DNA of 48,819 nucleotides from Gluconacetobacter dulcium (GCF_014174165.1 NZ_JABEQN010000032.1:1-48819); one strand, 5' to 3'; numbered from the stretch's first letter, positions 23,709-32,893 are shown. The notes: generated from the letters alone by a model not told the origin. Made by a program: numbers and translations.

Positions 23709-24689
23709 TCAGCCTTTATTGTCTGGCAGAATGATGGGCTGGCCATTGATGAGGGTCGCCATCAGGTTGCTGGCGATCTGCGCCTCGGGCAATGGGAAGA
23801 TGGCCCACACATGGCACTGTGCCTGAAATTCGAAATAGTTGATCGAGCGATTGTCCTGTTCCAATCTGGCGACCAGTTTCTGGCTATCTGCAAGAAAGAT
23901 GTCGTGCGTTCCCTGAAAAATCGACAGTGGCGGGAAATCGGAAAAGCTGCCGTAAATCGGGCTTATCCGAAAATCACGCAAATCGGTCGTCCCCGCATAG
24001 GCTTGCCCCGCCTGCACGAGGCCGCGCGTGCCGAGCAGATGATCACGATCGTCGATTGCGTCCATCGCCGGATTAGACACCGTCACATCGAGCCAGGGAG
24101 ACAGAACGATAACCTGCTCCGGTAGCGGGCGTCCGTCGTTACGGAGTTTCTGGACCAAACCCAGACACAACCCTCCCCCCGCGGAGTCACCCATGACGAC
24201 CACCTGATCGGAGGCTATGGTCTCGACAAGGCGACCATACGCCGTTTCCACACAGGCATAAACATCCTCCCATGTGGAGGCTGGGGCGAGCGGATAGTCG
24301 GGTATGACAATCGTCGCATGAGTATGGCGACACAAATCTTCGAGAAATACCCAGTGTCTGGAGGTTATGTTCATGACGTAACCTCCGCCATGAAGATAGA
24401 AAATGACCTTGCCCGAGGGGGCGTTCCTGGGCGTCAAGGTCCAGACGGTGCGGTTCTTCGCCAGATCGGTCGTGATAGCGCAGAGATCGCTCAGAGACTG
24501 CGGAATGGGCGCCGCAGTCGTAATATTATCCATGCCGGCGAGCTGCTTCAGCAATGTCGGATCGACGCTGTTCGCCATGACTGAGACAAACAGCCCCTTC
24601 ACGCGATTCTCGTAAAGCTGCTTCTGAAAATCTGCGGCTTCGTTACTGAGAGCGTCCCTGTGGAAATATCTTATCCCAGGATTTTCCAT
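23709..24689 (-). CDS. Alpha/beta hydrolase, hormone-sensitive lipase (HSL) family esterase
   Basis: The 326-residue enzyme shows the HSL oxyanion motif HGGGY (100-104), nucleophile Ser169 in GDSAGG, and the likely Asp263 (GTHDIFL) and His293 (QCHVWAIF) that complete the triad. ATG 24689 is preceded by AAGGA about 9 bases upstream; longer frames add unrelated residues. No signal peptide is seen, so it is probably cytosolic. Such enzymes hydrolyse short acyl esters. The gene is bracketed by two IS1380-type transposase fragments on the same strand, so it may have arrived or been rearranged with them. No operon partner is evident. Confidence 0.88.
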   Translation of the reverse strand: MENPGIRYFHRDALSNEAADFQKQLYENRVKGLFVSVMANSVDPTLLKQLAGMDNITTAAPIPQSLSDLCAITTDLAKNRTVWTLTPRNAPSGKVIFYLHGGGYVMNITSRHWVFLEDLCRHTHATIVIPDYPLAPASTWEDVYACVETAYGRLVETIASDQVVVMGDSAGGGLCLGLVQKLRNDGRPLPEQVIVLSPWLDVTVSNPAMDAIDDRDHLLGTRGLVQAGQAYAGTTDLRDFRISPIYGSFSDFPPLSIFQGTHDIFLADSQKLVARLEQDNRSINYFEFQAQCHVWAIFPLPEAQIASNLMATLINGQPIILPDNKG

Positions 24690-24894
24690 TGCGTTTCGTT
24701 CCTTTTCCCATGGGCTCGCGACGTCGAACGTCTTTCCAATTTCCAAAGCGTCGGCACATGGCCGCCTCCGTCTGGAGAACGCACCAGCATGACCGGAATC
24801 CCGGACTCGTGGAAACACGGTTTTTTGGTATCACGGCACTTTGTTGAAGGAGGTTCACCGGCGTGCCCCGACAAGGTCCTTCACCGATCGCGTG

Positions 24895-25200
24895 GAAATG
24901 CCGGTCGCGTCCAGCCCCAGCACGATCTGGCCGGGGGCGGCGCGCGGTGAGCGTCAAGAAAGACATCGACGAACAGCACCTCGATCGCTGCCGGGTCATG
25001 AGCGATCCGATGAGAGCGGCCCGGCTCCGCACGCCCGCGTTCCACCCGGTTCAGCGTCCAGCTTGACCGCCAGTGCCGCCAGGACCGGATCATGCCGAAG
25101 CTGATCGTGATCGACCCGATCCTCATACCCCTGCGCAATCCTCGCCACGCGCCGGAGCACCAGGGAGCGAACGTCATGTGCGACAAGATGGGCTGCGTGG
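24895..25200 (-). mobile_element. IS1380-family transposase remnant (second), inserted into fecI-like gene
   Basis: On the minus strand one frame gives HLVAHDVRSLVLRRVARIAQ then GYEDRVDHDQLRHDPVLAAL (about 25050-25195). After a frameshift another gives HRIAHDPAAIEVLFVDVFLD and AHRAPPP (about 24915-25010), then a short IVLGLDAT-like end. These are IS1380-family transposase blocks of a different subgroup from the first remnant. The part between the blocks is deleted. The fragment begins exactly where the sigma-factor homology stops. The remaining DNA from 24690 to 24895 holds nothing recognised. Confidence 0.7.
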
Positions 25201-25657
25201 GCACCTCCCGCGTCTTCAGTCCTTCCAGACGATGCAGTTCCACCGCGCGCCGTGTCCGTGGCGGCAACTCGGCCAGCGCCTCCTGCACGATCGCCAGTTG
25301 CTGCCGATACAGGATCTCGGCTTCCGGCGCCGGCCGGTCGTCCGGCCGCGAAAGCGTGGTTTCGGGCGTCGCTGCGGCAACCAGATAGCGGCCGCGGCTC
25401 ACCTGCGCGCGATGCCCGTCCACCACGATATTGCGCACGATCCGGAACAGGTAGCGCAGTGGCTCCCGCAGCGCGCCGGGGTCGGCAGCCCCCGAAAAGC
25501 GGATCCAGGCTTCCTGCACCACATCCTCGCTCTGCGCGGCGCTGCCCAATATCGTCGTGGCATAATCCACCAGCCGCTGCCGATGGGTCATGAACAGGTC
25601 AAGATTATCCTTCTCACTGCCCACGTATGCCATCCAATCCGCAAGACGACCCGCCAC
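25185..25657 (-). pseudogene. FecI-like ECF sigma factor, truncated in region 4
   Basis: The frame starts at GTG 25657 or ATG 25633 and encodes sigma region 2 (FMTHRQRLVDYATTILGSA, SEDVVQEAWIRF, PLRYLFRIVRNIVVDGHR) and the start of region 4 (ALAELPPRTRRAVELHRLEGLKTREV). At GLKTREV the homology ends and the IS1380 fragment begins, so the recognition helix for the -35 element is lost. The open frame continues to 24881 only through transposase sequence. It is therefore very likely inactive. It is divergent from an intact fecI-fecR-TonB receptor operon, and no anti-sigma or receptor gene of its own remains. Confidence 0.75.
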
Positions 25658-25676
25658 CAGGTCATCCGGCCGGAAC

Positions 25677-25691
25677 TAAGAACAATTCTCA
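25677..25691. promoter_or_regulatory. Fur-box-like dyad upstream of truncated fecI
   Basis: TAAGAAC-A-ATTCTCA fits the 7-1-7 inverted form of a Fur site with 5 of 7 paired positions. It lies about 20 bases upstream of the truncated sigma gene start. Position is accurate to about one base. Confidence 0.4.
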
Positions 25692-25756
25692 GGTTTCGCT
25701 ACGCCAAGGCATGGCCGATTGCAAGCGCAATGAAAACCGGGCCGCCGCGCATGCAT

Positions 25757-25771
25757 TGCGATTAATTCTCA
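25757..25771. promoter_or_regulatory. Fur-box-like dyad upstream of intact fecI
   Basis: TGCGATT-A-ATTCTCA has the same ATTCTCA half-site as the neighbouring dyad at 25677-25691 and sits about 45 bases upstream of the intact fecI start. Iron repression of the surface-signalling operon by Fur is the expected logic. Confidence 0.4.
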
Positions 25772-25816
25772 ATTCCTATAGCAAGACCGAAGGTTTACCG
25801 GTACAGACCCGACAAG

Positions 25817-26338
25817 ATGAACGCCAACGCCACGATTCTGACGGAGCTCCTGCTGAAGGAGCGTCCCTCGCTGCTCCGCCTCATCCGGCGCATCGTCGGC
25901 ACCACGTCCGACGCCGAAGACGTGACCCAGACCCTGTGGCTACGCATCCAGACGGTCACCGACACACCCCCGATCAACGACAAGCAGGCTTATCTCTACC
26001 GCCTCGCCCGCAACGTCGCCCTGGATCGTCTCAGGGCAGGGGAGAGACGGGAGGCCCTGTTCGCCTCCGGCCCGATCTCCGAGGAAATCGCAGCCCCGGT
26101 CCCGTCGGCCGAGCGGCACCTGATCGACCAGGAAAACCTCGGCATCGTACTGGCCGCGATCGCCAGCCTGTCCCCTCGTTGTCGGGAGGTCTTCATCCTG
26201 CGAAAGGTCGAAAATCTCCGGGTCGTGGACATCGCCGACCGCCTGGGCATCTCGCCCAGCATGGTCGCCCGTCACCTCCAGAATGCCCTGACGCACTGCA
26301 TGGCGCGCCTCGCCGAAACCGGCACCGACGCCTCGTGA
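25817..26338 (+). CDS. FecI-like ECF RNA polymerase sigma factor
   Basis: The 173-residue protein contains region 2 (about residues 10-75: RPSLLRLIRRIVGTTSDAEDVTQTLWLRIQ, AYLYRLARNVALDRLRAGER) and a complete region 4 (about 112-165: AIASLSPRCREVFILRKVENLRVVDIADRLGISPSMVARHL). It is followed by fecR- and fecA-type genes on the same strand, the canonical order of iron-responsive surface signalling. It should direct transcription of the receptor gene once released by the FecR protein. Fur-like sites lie upstream. Confidence 0.93.
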   Translation: MNANATILTELLLKERPSLLRLIRRIVGTTSDAEDVTQTLWLRIQTVTDTPPINDKQAYLYRLARNVALDRLRAGERREALFASGPISEEIAAPVPSAERHLIDQENLGIVLAAIASLSPRCREVFILRKVENLRVVDIADRLGISPSMVARHLQNALTHCMARLAETGTDAS

Positions 26339-26385
26339 TGCAGTGCTTCACAAGCGACCTCCCTGTTCTCTACAAAGCCTGATTG

Positions 26386-27384
26386 ATGACCCCACCCTCC
26401 GCACAGATCGACGACGAAGCGGCAAGCTGGGTCATCCGGCAGGATTCAGACGCCCTTTCTCCTTCCGAGGCGCAGCAACTGTCCGCCTGGCTCCACGCGG
26501 ACACGGCCCACGCCGAAGCCTATGCCAGGGCCTGCAAAGCCTGGGGCGCCATGGGTGCCCCCGCCGTAACCCGCGCGCTCGCCCGCCAGCCAACCGCGCC
26601 GCCCGTTTCCGCCGCGTCCCCTTCCGCCCCATCCCCACCGTCACGCGCCGCCCGTCCGCTCCTGCGCCGCCGGTACCAGGCCATGGCGCTCGCGGCATGC
26701 GTCGTCCTGGGCGTCTCCTTGCAGGGCCAGTCCGTCCTCATCTGGTGGCAGGCCAGCGCGCGCACGTCGGTCGGCGAAATCCGCACCATCACGCTGGCGG
26801 ACGGCTCGCGCGTCCAACTGGACAGCGACAGCGCCATCGCGGTCGACGACACGCCCGGCCAGCGCCGCATCCGCCTGCTGAAGGGCGAGGCCGCCTTCAC
26901 CGTCGCGCCCGACCCGTCCCGCCCCTTCACCGTCGCGGCCGCCCAGGGCACGACAACGGCCCTCGGCACCCGCTTCATCGTCAGGCGCGACGGCAGCCGG
27001 ACCGACATCCTGGTCACGGAACATCGCGTCCACGTCGTCGCCCCGCACGAGGGCGGCCCTTCGGAGGAAGTGGTGCGCGAAGGCGAAGCCGCCACCTACG
27101 GCCCGGAAGGACTCTCGCCCCCTCATCAGGTGGATGTCGAAAGCGCGGCGGCCTGGACCCGCGATCGCCTGGTCTTCGTCGACCGCCCGCTCGGCGAGGT
27201 CATCGCCGAACTGTCCCGCTATCACCGGGGCTATATCCGCTTGGTCGGCACCGGGCTGCGCGACCTGCGCGTCAGCGGCTCCTTCGTGGCGACCGACCCG
27301 GTCGCCGCCATCGACACGCTGGGGCATTCAATGAACCTGCGCGTCACCAAACTCACCAACGCGCTGATTCTGATCAGAAAATAA
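26386..27384 (+). CDS. FecR-family anti-sigma / signal transducer
   Basis: The 332-residue membrane protein has the cytoplasmic DUF4880 N-terminal domain (AASWVIRQDSDALSPSEAQQLSAWL, HAEAYARACKAW), an Ala/Pro/Ser linker, a single membrane span (about residues 99-120), and the periplasmic FecR domain (VGEIRTITLADGSRVQLDSDSAI, RRIRLLKGEAAFTVAPDPSRPF, ALGTRFIVR). The C-terminal domain (RLVFVDRPLGEVIAELSRY...) is the STN-like part that contacts the receptor. ATG 26386 is preferred over the adjacent TTG. It lies 47 bases after fecI and 130 before the receptor gene. Confidence 0.93.
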   Translation: MTPPSAQIDDEAASWVIRQDSDALSPSEAQQLSAWLHADTAHAEAYARACKAWGAMGAPAVTRALARQPTAPPVSAASPSAPSPPSRAARPLLRRRYQAMALAACVVLGVSLQGQSVLIWWQASARTSVGEIRTITLADGSRVQLDSDSAIAVDDTPGQRRIRLLKGEAAFTVAPDPSRPFTVAAAQGTTTALGTRFIVRRDGSRTDILVTEHRVHVVAPHEGGPSEEVVREGEAATYGPEGLSPPHQVDVESAAAWTRDRLVFVDRPLGEVIAELSRYHRGYIRLVGTGLRDLRVSGSFVATDPVAAIDTLGHSMNLRVTKLTNALILIRK

Positions 27385-27514
27385 AATAATCCAAAAAAAT
27401 CCCGCACCGGCAGGTTCGCGTTCTCGCAGCCCAGGCGTCATCCAGATGAGAGGCATTTGCAACAAGCAACATGCCACCGCGTGATGTCCGATCCGAAGAG
27501 GCCAATCGAAAGCG

Positions 27515-30028
27515 ATGTTCCCTACGACCATTGACCACCGGAAGGGCGGGCTCGGAAGCCTCGCGGCCTGCCTCCTGCTCGCCACCGCCTGCCTGCCCCC
27601 CGTCGCGGCGCATGCCGCCCCCGCCGCCCAGGCCGCAAGCCGTCAAAGCTACAATATCCCCGCCGGCCCACTTGCCATCGCCCTCAACCGTTTCAGCGAA
27701 ACAAGCAATATCCAGCTTGTGTATGATGCGTCCCTGACGCGCAACCTGCCCTCGCCAGGCCTCAGGGGAACGATGACCCCCGCCGAGGCCCTGTCCCGCC
27801 TCCTCACCGGCAGCGGCCTGTCCTACAATTTCACCGATGGCCGAACGGTCGTTCTCGCCAGGGCTGGTTCGGCCATCACGCTCGGCCCCGTCCGGGTGGG
27901 CGGAACCGTCGCACGTCAGGACCCGACCGGCCCCGGTGTCGGCTACGTGGCCGAAAACACCATGGCAGGCACCAAGACCAACACGTCACTCATGGAGATT
28001 CCCAATTCCATCCATATCGTGACGAAACAGCAGATGCAGGACCAGCAGCCCCAGAACGTGCTCGAAGCCTTGCGCTACAGCACAGGCGTCTATTCCGAAT
28101 CTTTCGGAAGTTTTTCGGTCGGCGCCGCGATGGGCGGAAGCGGCATCAAGCAGCGCGGCTTCGCGGCGAGCGAGTATGTCGACGGGCTGTTGAGCACATC
28201 CTATGCAGCAGGCGAGACGAGTTTTCTCGAACGGATCGAAGCCGTCAACGGTCCGGCATCGGTCATGTACGGCCAGAACGCCCCCGGCGGCCTGATCACG
28301 ATGAGCCTGAAGAAACCAACCGCCACGCCGCTTCACCAGGTCAGTCTGGGCTTCGGCAACTGGAACCGGTACGAGGCAACCGTCGATGTCAGCGACAGGG
28401 TGACGAAATCGGGCAATGTCCGCTACCGCATCGCGGCGATCGGCAACACCCAGGACCAACAGACGGATTACGTGCATTACCAGCGGGTGGCCGTCCTGCC
28501 GTCGGTGACGTGGGATATAGACAGGGATACGTCCATGACCCTGATCGGTTCCTACAACTACACGCCCGACACCGGCACCAATCCCGGCGCGCAATATCCG
28601 CAGCGCGGCACCCTGATCACCGACGGCTACAGAAGAATCTCGCGCCACACATTCGCGGGTCTGCGAAATTTCAACGAACAGAGCGTCAAGGATGCCATGT
28701 TCGAATATCAGTTCCAGCACAGGTTCAGCCGATACCTGAATTTCAGCCAGATCCTGCGCTGGGAAAAAAGCATCAGCGACGACAGGGATTCCTACGACAA
28801 CGGCAATGTCGATCTCTCCCGCCCAAACCTGCAATATTATCGGCCGGAGATCCGCGCCTACTCGTCGGAAGGTGTGGCGTTCGATACCCGGTTCGATGGT
28901 CGCTTCGACACCGGACCGGTCGCCCATACCTGGGTCGTCGGCTCCGATTTCCGACACTACGACAATCCGCAGAAGAACGTCATCGCGGCATCCGACGTGA
29001 TCATCGACCTGTACGATCCGCAGGCCACGCATGTCACGCCATGCATGGACACCAGCCCGTCTTCCGGATGCCGCGTCCGAGGTTATGATGGCACCTGGAG
29101 CTATTTCCAGGAAGGTGTGTATTTCCAGGATCAGATGAAGTGGAAAAGACTGTCCGTCATTCTCGGCGGCCGCGAAGACTGGTTCAATTCCTCGACCAAT
29201 TCATACAGCTATCTGGCCCGTTCACGAAGACAGACATCGATCTCCCAGGCAGCCTTCACCTGGCGCGCCGGGCTGGTCTACCAGTTCGATTTCGGCCTGG
29301 CCCCCTATTTCAGCTATGCCACGTCCTTCACGCCGCAGACCTCGACCGACTGGCAGGGGAAGCTTTTTCCGCCCTTGTCGGGAAAGCAACTCGAAGCCGG
29401 CATGAAATACAAGGTCCCCGGTCGCGACATCCTTCTGACGGCGGCCGCATACCGTATCGACGAAGACCATTACCTGATCAGCGATCTGATCCATACGGGC
29501 TATAGTGACGACGCGGGCCGCGTCCGCTCGCAGGGGTTCGAGCTCTCGGCAAATGCCAACGTGACAAAAGACCTCCGGGTGATCGCGTCATACAGTTTCG
29601 CGGATGTTCGCTTCAACAAGAACAATCTCTTCGCCCGCAAGACCGATCCCTACACCGGCGCCTCTGGCGCCCTGACGGCGGAAGCCGGAAAATTCGTTCC
29701 GCAGATTCCCCGCAACATGTTTTCCGTGTTCGCCGATTACACAATTCCTTCGACGATCATGAAGGGCCTGGGGTTCAACTGGGGCCTGCGCTATGTCGGC
29801 TCCACCTACGCCACCAATGTCGAATCCTACAAGATTCCGTCGTATATTCTCTTCGACGTCGGCGCGCATTACGACCTCGGGGCTACGACCCCGCTGCTGC
29901 GTGGTCTCAAGGCCCAACTCGCCATGTCCAATCTGACAAACGCCTATTACGTCACGGCATGCGGAAACTTCAGTTGCTATCTCGGCCAGGGCCGGCGTGT
30001 TTATGGAAACCTGACCTACAATTGGTAA
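27515..30028 (+). CDS. TonB-dependent siderophore receptor with signalling domain (FecA/FpvA type)
   Basis: The 837-residue outer membrane protein has a signal peptide (ending near VAAHA-AP, residue 34), an STN signalling domain (about 44-105: SYNIPAGPLAIALNRFSETSNIQLVYD, LSRLLTGSGLSYNF), a plug (about 145-270: IPNSIHIVTKQQMQDQQPQNV, RYSTGVYSE, IKQRGFAASEYVDGL, IEAVNGPASVMYGQNAPGGLI) and a 22-strand barrel ending in a C-terminal aromatic Trp. Two cysteines in an extracellular loop (CMDTSPSSGC) may form a disulfide. It is the transducing receptor of the FecI-FecR system. The barrel resembles hydroxamate/catechol siderophore receptors; the ligand is unknown. No siderophore biosynthesis genes are near. 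Confidence 0.95.
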   Translation: MFPTTIDHRKGGLGSLAACLLLATACLPPVAAHAAPAAQAASRQSYNIPAGPLAIALNRFSETSNIQLVYDASLTRNLPSPGLRGTMTPAEALSRLLTGSGLSYNFTDGRTVVLARAGSAITLGPVRVGGTVARQDPTGPGVGYVAENTMAGTKTNTSLMEIPNSIHIVTKQQMQDQQPQNVLEALRYSTGVYSESFGSFSVGAAMGGSGIKQRGFAASEYVDGLLSTSYAAGETSFLERIEAVNGPASVMYGQNAPGGLITMSLKKPTATPLHQVSLGFGNWNRYEATVDVSDRVTKSGNVRYRIAAIGNTQDQQTDYVHYQRVAVLPSVTWDIDRDTSMTLIGSYNYTPDTGTNPGAQYPQRGTLITDGYRRISRHTFAGLRNFNEQSVKDAMFEYQFQHRFSRYLNFSQILRWEKSISDDRDSYDNGNVDLSRPNLQYYRPEIRAYSSEGVAFDTRFDGRFDTGPVAHTWVVGSDFRHYDNPQKNVIAASDVIIDLYDPQATHVTPCMDTSPSSGCRVRGYDGTWSYFQEGVYFQDQMKWKRLSVILGGREDWFNSSTNSYSYLARSRRQTSISQAAFTWRAGLVYQFDFGLAPYFSYATSFTPQTSTDWQGKLFPPLSGKQLEAGMKYKVPGRDILLTAAAYRIDEDHYLISDLIHTGYSDDAGRVRSQGFELSANANVTKDLRVIASYSFADVRFNKNNLFARKTDPYTGASGALTAEAGKFVPQIPRNMFSVFADYTIPSTIMKGLGFNWGLRYVGSTYATNVESYKIPSYILFDVGAHYDLGATTPLLRGLKAQLAMSNLTNAYYVTACGNFSCYLGQGRRVYGNLTYNW

Positions 30029-30059
30029 CCATGTTGCTACCTCGAAGGTTCCCCGAAAA

Positions 30060-30200
30060 TATGGGCCGCGCTCGGCAGAAGTTTCCCCGATAACGATAAA
30101 GGCCAGAAACGGCTCTCGCGCCATCCCGGCGGTACAGGCAAGGGCCTTGTCCGTGCCTGCCGGAATCGACGCGAGCAGTTCGTTGAGGCTCTTCCGCATC
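30060..30200 (-). pseudogene. HepT-like toxin remnant (HEPN, DUF86)
   Basis: From ATG 30200 on the minus strand the translation LACTAGMAREPFLAFIVIGE resembles the HepT pattern (..YTAGM.REAFL....VIGEA) with the middle of the protein deleted and the catalytic RX4HY region missing. It starts 16 bases after the MntA-like fragment, the normal order for this toxin-antitoxin pair. It is inactive if the identification is right. Confidence 0.45.
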
Positions 30201-30215
30201 ACAGGGCGACACAAT

Positions 30216-30385
30216 CAGCAGAGGATGCGTGTCCGAAGGGGAGGGTTTGATGTCGCCGGCGTCAACAGGTCGCCCCGTATGCCCAGCGCATCCTGCAACC
30301 GCTCCTGCAAGCCGCCCAGGTCGAACCCAGCACTGGCATCCGCCGGATTCAGGATGGTCCGGCTCGATGGCGGGTGAAAATTCAC
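30216..30385 (-). pseudogene. MntA-like nucleotidyltransferase antitoxin remnant
   Basis: The minus strand encodes GFDLGGLQERLQDALGIRGD followed by LLTPATSNPPLRTRIL and a stop at 30216. This matches the C-terminal half of MNT-type minimal nucleotidyltransferases (DL..L...L...LG..VDVVTP..L.P.LR.RIL). The N-terminal catalytic GSxARGE..SDxDL part is absent or scrambled upstream. The remaining gap sequence on either side holds nothing else recognised. Confidence 0.5.
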
Positions 30386-30437
30386 GGGCACCGCATTATG
30401 CCCGCCCCGGCGTCAAACCGGCAGAGCGTCGCGGGCG

Positions 30438-30647
30438 CTACGACCCGAGAGTCTCTTCCCCATCATCGAAAACATCCTCGATATGCAGCGCGAAGAAGCG
30501 GGCCAGCTTGAACGCCAGCGGCAGGCTGGGGTCATAGCGCCCGGCCTCGATGGCATTGATGGTCTGGCGCGACACGTTCAACGCACTGCCAAGTGCTTCC
30601 TGCGACAGGCCCCGCGCCGTGCGCAGGGCGCGGATGTTGTTGTTCAT
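30438..30647 (-). CDS. Small XRE-family regulator
   Basis: The 69-residue protein is almost entirely a Cro/C1 helix-turn-helix: NNIRALRTARGLSQEALGSALNVSRQTINAIEAGRYDPSLPLAFKLARFF. ATG 30647 overlaps the stop of the upstream membrane-protein gene (ATGA), so translation is coupled. It belongs to the short YozG-like regulators that accompany small membrane proteins. It probably represses its own operon through the two inverted repeats upstream (31059-31118). Confidence 0.9.
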   Translation of the reverse strand: MNNNIRALRTARGLSQEALGSALNVSRQTINAIEAGRYDPSLPLAFKLARFFALHIEDVFDDGEETLGS

Positions 30648-31045
30648 CGGTAGCGCCGCGTGGCCACGGCCATTCCAAGCGACCACAGAACGGCCATGAC
30701 GCTCCACACGAAAAACATCGAGACCTTCGCAAAACCGACGGTTTCCAGAAACCCGTACGAAAAGGTCACGATCGCGGTGCCGGCAAAGGCAAAGCCAAGC
30801 GCCTCGAACTGAATCCGGCGCTGCAATTCATCCATCCGGTGGAACTGCCGCACGATCACCCAGCACATCCCGCTACCGGGCACCATCGGGATCAACGCCG
30901 CGATCGGCTTTCCGATGCCGGTCGCAATCCCGTCATTCAGCAGCAGCATCGAGAGCCTGATGGCCAGCACATAGAGCGCGAGGCACACGCCAAGCTCGAT
31001 CAGATACCGTCTTTTCGACTTCAACCGCGACATCAGGTCCCACAT
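30644..31045 (-). CDS. Small integral membrane protein, operon with XRE regulator
   Basis: The 133-residue protein has four hydrophobic helices (about residues 15-36, 42-62, 78-98, 106-126) and a conserved-looking loop QFHRMDELQRRIQFEALG between helices 2 and 3. ATG 31045 has AGGAGG 6 bases upstream, which decides against the preceding TTG. The loop (MDE..R.I..EA...A) is typical of a family of uncharacterised membrane proteins found next to YozG-like XRE regulators. Function is unknown. Confidence 0.85.
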   Translation of the reverse strand: MWDLMSRLKSKRRYLIELGVCLALYVLAIRLSMLLLNDGIATGIGKPIAALIPMVPGSGMCWVIVRQFHRMDELQRRIQFEALGFAFAGTAIVTFSYGFLETVGFAKVSMFFVWSVMAVLWSLGMAVATRRYR

Positions 31046-31058
31046 CAATCCCTCCTTA

Positions 31059-31076
31059 TGTAAAGCACGCTTTACA
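31059..31076. promoter_or_regulatory. Operator O1, perfect inverted repeat
   Basis: TGTAAAGC-AC-GCTTTACA is a perfect 8-2-8 dyad, 13 bases upstream of the membrane-protein start codon. A second copy lies at 31101-31118. It is the likely binding site of the small XRE regulator. Confidence 0.7.
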
Positions 31077-31100
31077 TTTCTATCGGCGGCCGACGAACGG

Positions 31101-31118
31101 TGTCAAGCACGCTTTACA
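31101..31118. promoter_or_regulatory. Operator O2, near-perfect inverted repeat
   Basis: TGTCAAGC-AC-GCTTTACA differs from O1 by one base. Its centre is 42 bases from that of O1, four helical turns, so two dimers would sit on the same DNA face, probably flanking the promoter. Confidence 0.65.
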
Positions 31119-31173
31119 TCGCGCCGATCCCCGTTTCGTGACCACCCGCCCGGCCCGACGTGCTGGCATTTAA

Positions 31174-31188
31174 TAGACGATCGGTCTA
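31174..31188. promoter_or_regulatory. Operator upstream of acuR-like gene
   Basis: TAGAC-GATCG-GTCTA is an inverted repeat 10 bases upstream of the TetR start codon. It overlaps the expected ribosome-site/promoter region, so the regulator likely represses itself and the downstream acuI-like gene. Confidence 0.5.
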
Positions 31189-31198
31189 ATAATGCCCC

Positions 31199-31813
31199 AT
31201 GGACGCCACCACACCCCCCCGTCGGCGCGGCCGCCCGCCCCGCGCACCAGACAGCCACGCGCAGACGCGCGAGCATCTGGTCCGCGCCGGTGTCGCGGCG
31301 TTGACCGAACAGGGCTTCACGGCCACCGGACTCGACGGCCTGCTGCGCGCGGCCGGCGTGCCGAAAGGCTCATTCTATTATTATTTCGAGAGCAAGGAGG
31401 CATTCGGCCTGGAACTGATCGCCCGCTACGATGCTTATTTCACAGCCAAGCTGGAACATTGGCTGGGCGACGTCCAATTTCCCCCCATGCGGCGGCTGCG
31501 CCATTTCGTGGCCGACGCGGCCGCCGGCATGGCCCGGCACGATTTCCGGCGCGGCTGCCTCATCGGCAATCTGGGGCAGGAACTGGCGGTACTGCCCGAC
31601 ACCTATCGCCAGGCCCTCTCGGCTGTACTGGCGTCATGGGAAACCCGGCTGGCCACCTGCCTGGCCGATCAGTACGGGCAGGACGCCGCCCGCCGCTACG
31701 CGGCCTTCTTCTGGACCGGCTGGGAAGGTGCGGTGCTGCGCGCCCGGCTGGAACGCTCACCCCGCCCGCTTCACCTGTTTCTGGATGGATTCGAGGCCAT
31801 GGTCGGGCAGTGA
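31199..31813 (+). CDS. TetR-family regulator, AcuR-like
   Basis: The 204-residue protein has an Arg/Pro-rich N-terminus ([12 protein letters not shown]), an HTH (about residues 24-68: [44 protein letters not shown]) and a C-terminal domain with [15 protein letters not shown], as in AcuR and relatives that sense acrylate or reactive electrophiles. The next gene, 29 bases downstream, is an AcuI-type acrylyl-CoA reductase, the usual partner. No DMSP lyase gene is present. Binding to the dyad just upstream is inferred. Confidence 0.88.
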   Translation: MDATTPPRRRGRPPRAPDSHAQTREHLVRAGVAALTEQGFTATGLDGLLRAAGVPKGSFYYYFESKEAFGLELIARYDAYFTAKLEHWLGDVQFPPMRRLRHFVADAAAGMARHDFRRGCLIGNLGQELAVLPDTYRQALSAVLASWETRLATCLADQYGQDAARRYAAFFWTGWEGAVLRARLERSPRPLHLFLDGFEAMVGQ

Positions 31814-31842
31814 CGCCCGGCCGGCCGAAAGGAGATCAGACG

Positions 31843-32826
<984 letters not shown>

Positions 32827-32830
32827 TGCG

Positions 32831-32864
32831 CCCCTGATAGGCCCCTTGATAGGCTCCTGATAGG
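32831..32864 (+). repeat. Short tandem repeat, three units
   Basis: Three imperfect 11-12 base units, CCCCTGATAGG, CCCCTTGATAGG and CTCCTGATAGG, follow one another right after the acuI stop codon. A fourth partial unit (CCCTGATGCG) overlaps the stop. Probably a slippage product in the intergenic region. Confidence 0.6.
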
Positions 32865-32869
32865 CCGAT

Positions 32870-32893
32870 GGCGCGCCGTTACTCCGGCGCGCC
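32870..32893. terminator. GC-rich hairpin between convergent genes
   Basis: GGCGCGCC (32870-32877) and GGCGCGCC (32886-32893) form an 8-bp stem around an 8-base loop that holds the MFS stop codon. It lies between the convergent acuI and MFS genes. There is no T-run, so intrinsic termination is only probable. Confidence 0.45.

Noticed and set aside
24881-25657. 258-codon sigma-factor reading frame taken as intact
   Set aside because: After GLKTREV the sequence no longer resembles sigma region 4 and instead contains IS1380 transposase blocks in this and a neighbouring frame.
31059-31118. CRISPR-like or mobile repeat pair
   Set aside because: Only two copies of a symmetric 18-mer occur, both just upstream of an XRE operon; they behave as operators, not as an array.
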